A DNA stretch of 64,000 bases from Paenibacillus sp. Soil750 (GTDB taxonomy: Bacteria > Bacillota > Bacilli > Paenibacillales > NBRC-103111), in contig NZ_LMSD01000004.1 of NCBI RefSeq assembly GCF_001428045.1, forward strand, positions 62,001 through 126,000. Reading direction: 5' to 3'. This document shows, in pieces, positions 63,531 to 64,000 of the stretch. The notes under the pieces are model-generated. The model worked only from the letters and a program-made list of their open reading frames with translations. It had not been told where the DNA came from and made no database searches. The stretch's first letter is position 1. The number at the start of each line of letters is the position of its first letter. The position numbers and the translations under genes were made by a program.

Positions 63531-63608
63531 TTATTTATCTTTTTTAGCGTGTGAACCGTCGCAGTTGCCCTCACCGTTTTGTGTGTTTCCGCATGCACAT
63601 TTACCCAT
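63531..63608 (-). CDS. 25-residue CDGSH-like iron-sulfur peptide
   Basis: A tiny gene with every expression signal in place: a consensus promoter (TTTACA-17-TATAAT, complement of 63646-63674), GGAGGAGG before the ATG at 63608, and a strong terminator after the TAA. The peptide has two parts, MGKCACGNTQNGEG and NCDGSHAKKDK. It has C-x-C, a Thr three residues after the second Cys, and a literal CDGSH: the cluster-binding C-x-C-x2-T...C-D-G-S-H pattern, with one extra residue before the third Cys and no Pro. At 25 residues it is less than half the size of usual CDGSH domains, so cluster binding may require oligomers. Too short for most gene finders. Confidence 0.75.
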   Translation of the reverse strand: MGKCACGNTQNGEGNCDGSHAKKDK

Positions 63609-63645
63609 AATCGCTACCTCCTCCAAATGTAATCTTGTTGGGTTT

Positions 63646-63674
63646 ATTATATCCAACTCACTTACATTTGTAAA
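63646..63674 (-). promoter_or_regulatory. Promoter of the CDGSH-like peptide gene with overlapping operator
   Basis: On the minus strand: -35 TTTACA (63674-63669), 17-bp spacer, -10 TATAAT (63651-63646). The -35 box is half of TTACA-N2-TGTAA (63662-63673), which fits the TACAnnTGTA pattern of CopY/BlaI/MecI-type repressors. Confidence 0.8.
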
Positions 63675-63697
63675 GTAGTTAATTAAAAGTTAGTAAA

Positions 63698-63718
63698 TGA
63701 GGATAATTATCATTCTCA
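63698..63718. promoter_or_regulatory. Fur-like box
   Basis: On the minus strand TGAGAATGATAATTATCCTC, close to the Fur 7-1-7 pattern TGATAATnATTATCA and nearly palindromic. It lies 24 bp upstream of the -35 box of the CDGSH-like peptide gene and 20 bp after the MFS gene stop. Confidence 0.6.
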
Positions 63719-63737
63719 ATGGAGCCCTACTTCGCGA

Positions 63738-64000
63738 CTAGCTCGTCATATTTAGCTTTTTATCCGTAGGGAGAAAGGCTGCAAGCAATCCTAGCAACGG
63801 CAAATAGGCACAAAGCCGAATCACGAAGCCGATACTTGTCGCATCTGCCAACGTCCCCAGCACCGCTGAACCAATGCCGCCTAAGCCGAACGCCAGTCCG
63901 AAGAATAGTCCTGATACCGTCCCCACCTTACCAGGCAGCAGCTCCTGCGCATAGACCACGATTACGGAGAAGCCGGACAACAGAATGAAACCGATGCATG
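63738..64000 (-). CDS. MFS transporter, fosmidomycin-resistance (Fsr) type, C-terminal part
   Basis: The last 86 codons of a transporter that enters from the right edge. GFSVIVVYAQELLPGKVGTVSGLFFGLAFGLGGIGSAVLGTLADATSIGFV (in parts) is almost a signature of the Fsr family: YAQELxPGKVGTxSGLFFGLAFGxGG. The last two helices and the end LAAFLPTDKKLNMTS follow. Fsr proteins export fosmidomycin and related compounds; the real substrate here is unknown. The start lies outside the window. Confidence 0.9.
   Translation of the reverse strand, partial: CIGFILLSGFSVIVVYAQELLPGKVGTVSGLFFGLAFGLGGIGSAVLGTLADATSIGFVIRLCAYLPLLGLLAAFLPTDKKLNMTS

Noticed and set aside
1-64000. tRNA, rRNA, prophage, integrase or attachment sites
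   Set aside because: No cloverleaf, rRNA-like segment, phage gene or integrase gene was recognised on either strand.

Overview
The window looks like chromosome from a spore-forming, Gram-positive, Paenibacillus-like bacterium. It carries two gerA-type spore germinant receptor operons, a LysM/GH18 spore-cortex-type hydrolase, secreted proteins with S-layer homology (SLH) domains, a Paenibacillus-style sugar ABC transporter with a membrane-bound AraC regulator, strong AAGGAGG-type ribosome binding sites, and several GTG/TTG starts. Overall GC looks close to 50%, with several GC-rich patches inside single genes.

Layout. 1-2060: end of a fumarase gene, a thioesterase and a DUF2935 gene. 2152-10614: two divergent germinant receptor operons (A-C-small-B on minus, A-B-C on plus) around a PPOX-family gene. 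10743-14825: a 54-aa peptide gene, a DUF3298-like protein, an RNA/DNA methyltransferase, and a LysR/ilvE divergent pair with two dyad operators. 15653-18792: YkvA-like, CDGSH, one unknown and an MFS gene. 18958-32210: a five-gene minus-strand operon (two permeases, solute-binding lipoprotein, 1.7-kaa SLH/GH18-like surface protein, GH20 hexosaminidase) next to its likely AraC regulator. This set would trim and import amino-sugar glycans. A wrecked nagB-like gene lies just beyond (33000-33400). 33445-40883: EthD, PadR/DUF2812, ankyrin, a chemoreceptor, the aguA-aguB-LysE polyamine operon and azoR. 41328-49289: a degenerate dihydroorotate-dehydrogenase-like domain fused to a membrane domain, hmp with a perfect Crp/Fnr site, a cysteine-free Crp/Fnr regulator, and xylR/xylA with a readable operator-promoter. 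49629-54418: SLH protein, secreted unknown, YiaAB protein, and a TetR regulator plus an SDR-hydrolase fusion sharing AGTACT operators. 55249-64000: LysM-GH18, a ten-repeat Ig-like protein, psuK-psuG, two facing gene fragments, a nitroreductase, a 25-residue CDGSH-like peptide gene with promoter and Fur-like box, and the end of an MFS gene.

The most unusual signal is non-coding. Six intergenic islands (about 15007, 15333, 40997, 44961, 49395 and 54667) each hold four ~25-bp modules, two direct followed by two inverted. The modules are spaced 50-51 bp apart, and four islands share exactly the same 177-bp geometry. Module sequence differs between islands while geometry is kept, and five of the six lie between convergent genes. 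One island runs straight into a 23-bp tandem array. I do not recognise this element from any named family; it is the best candidate for an undescribed system here.
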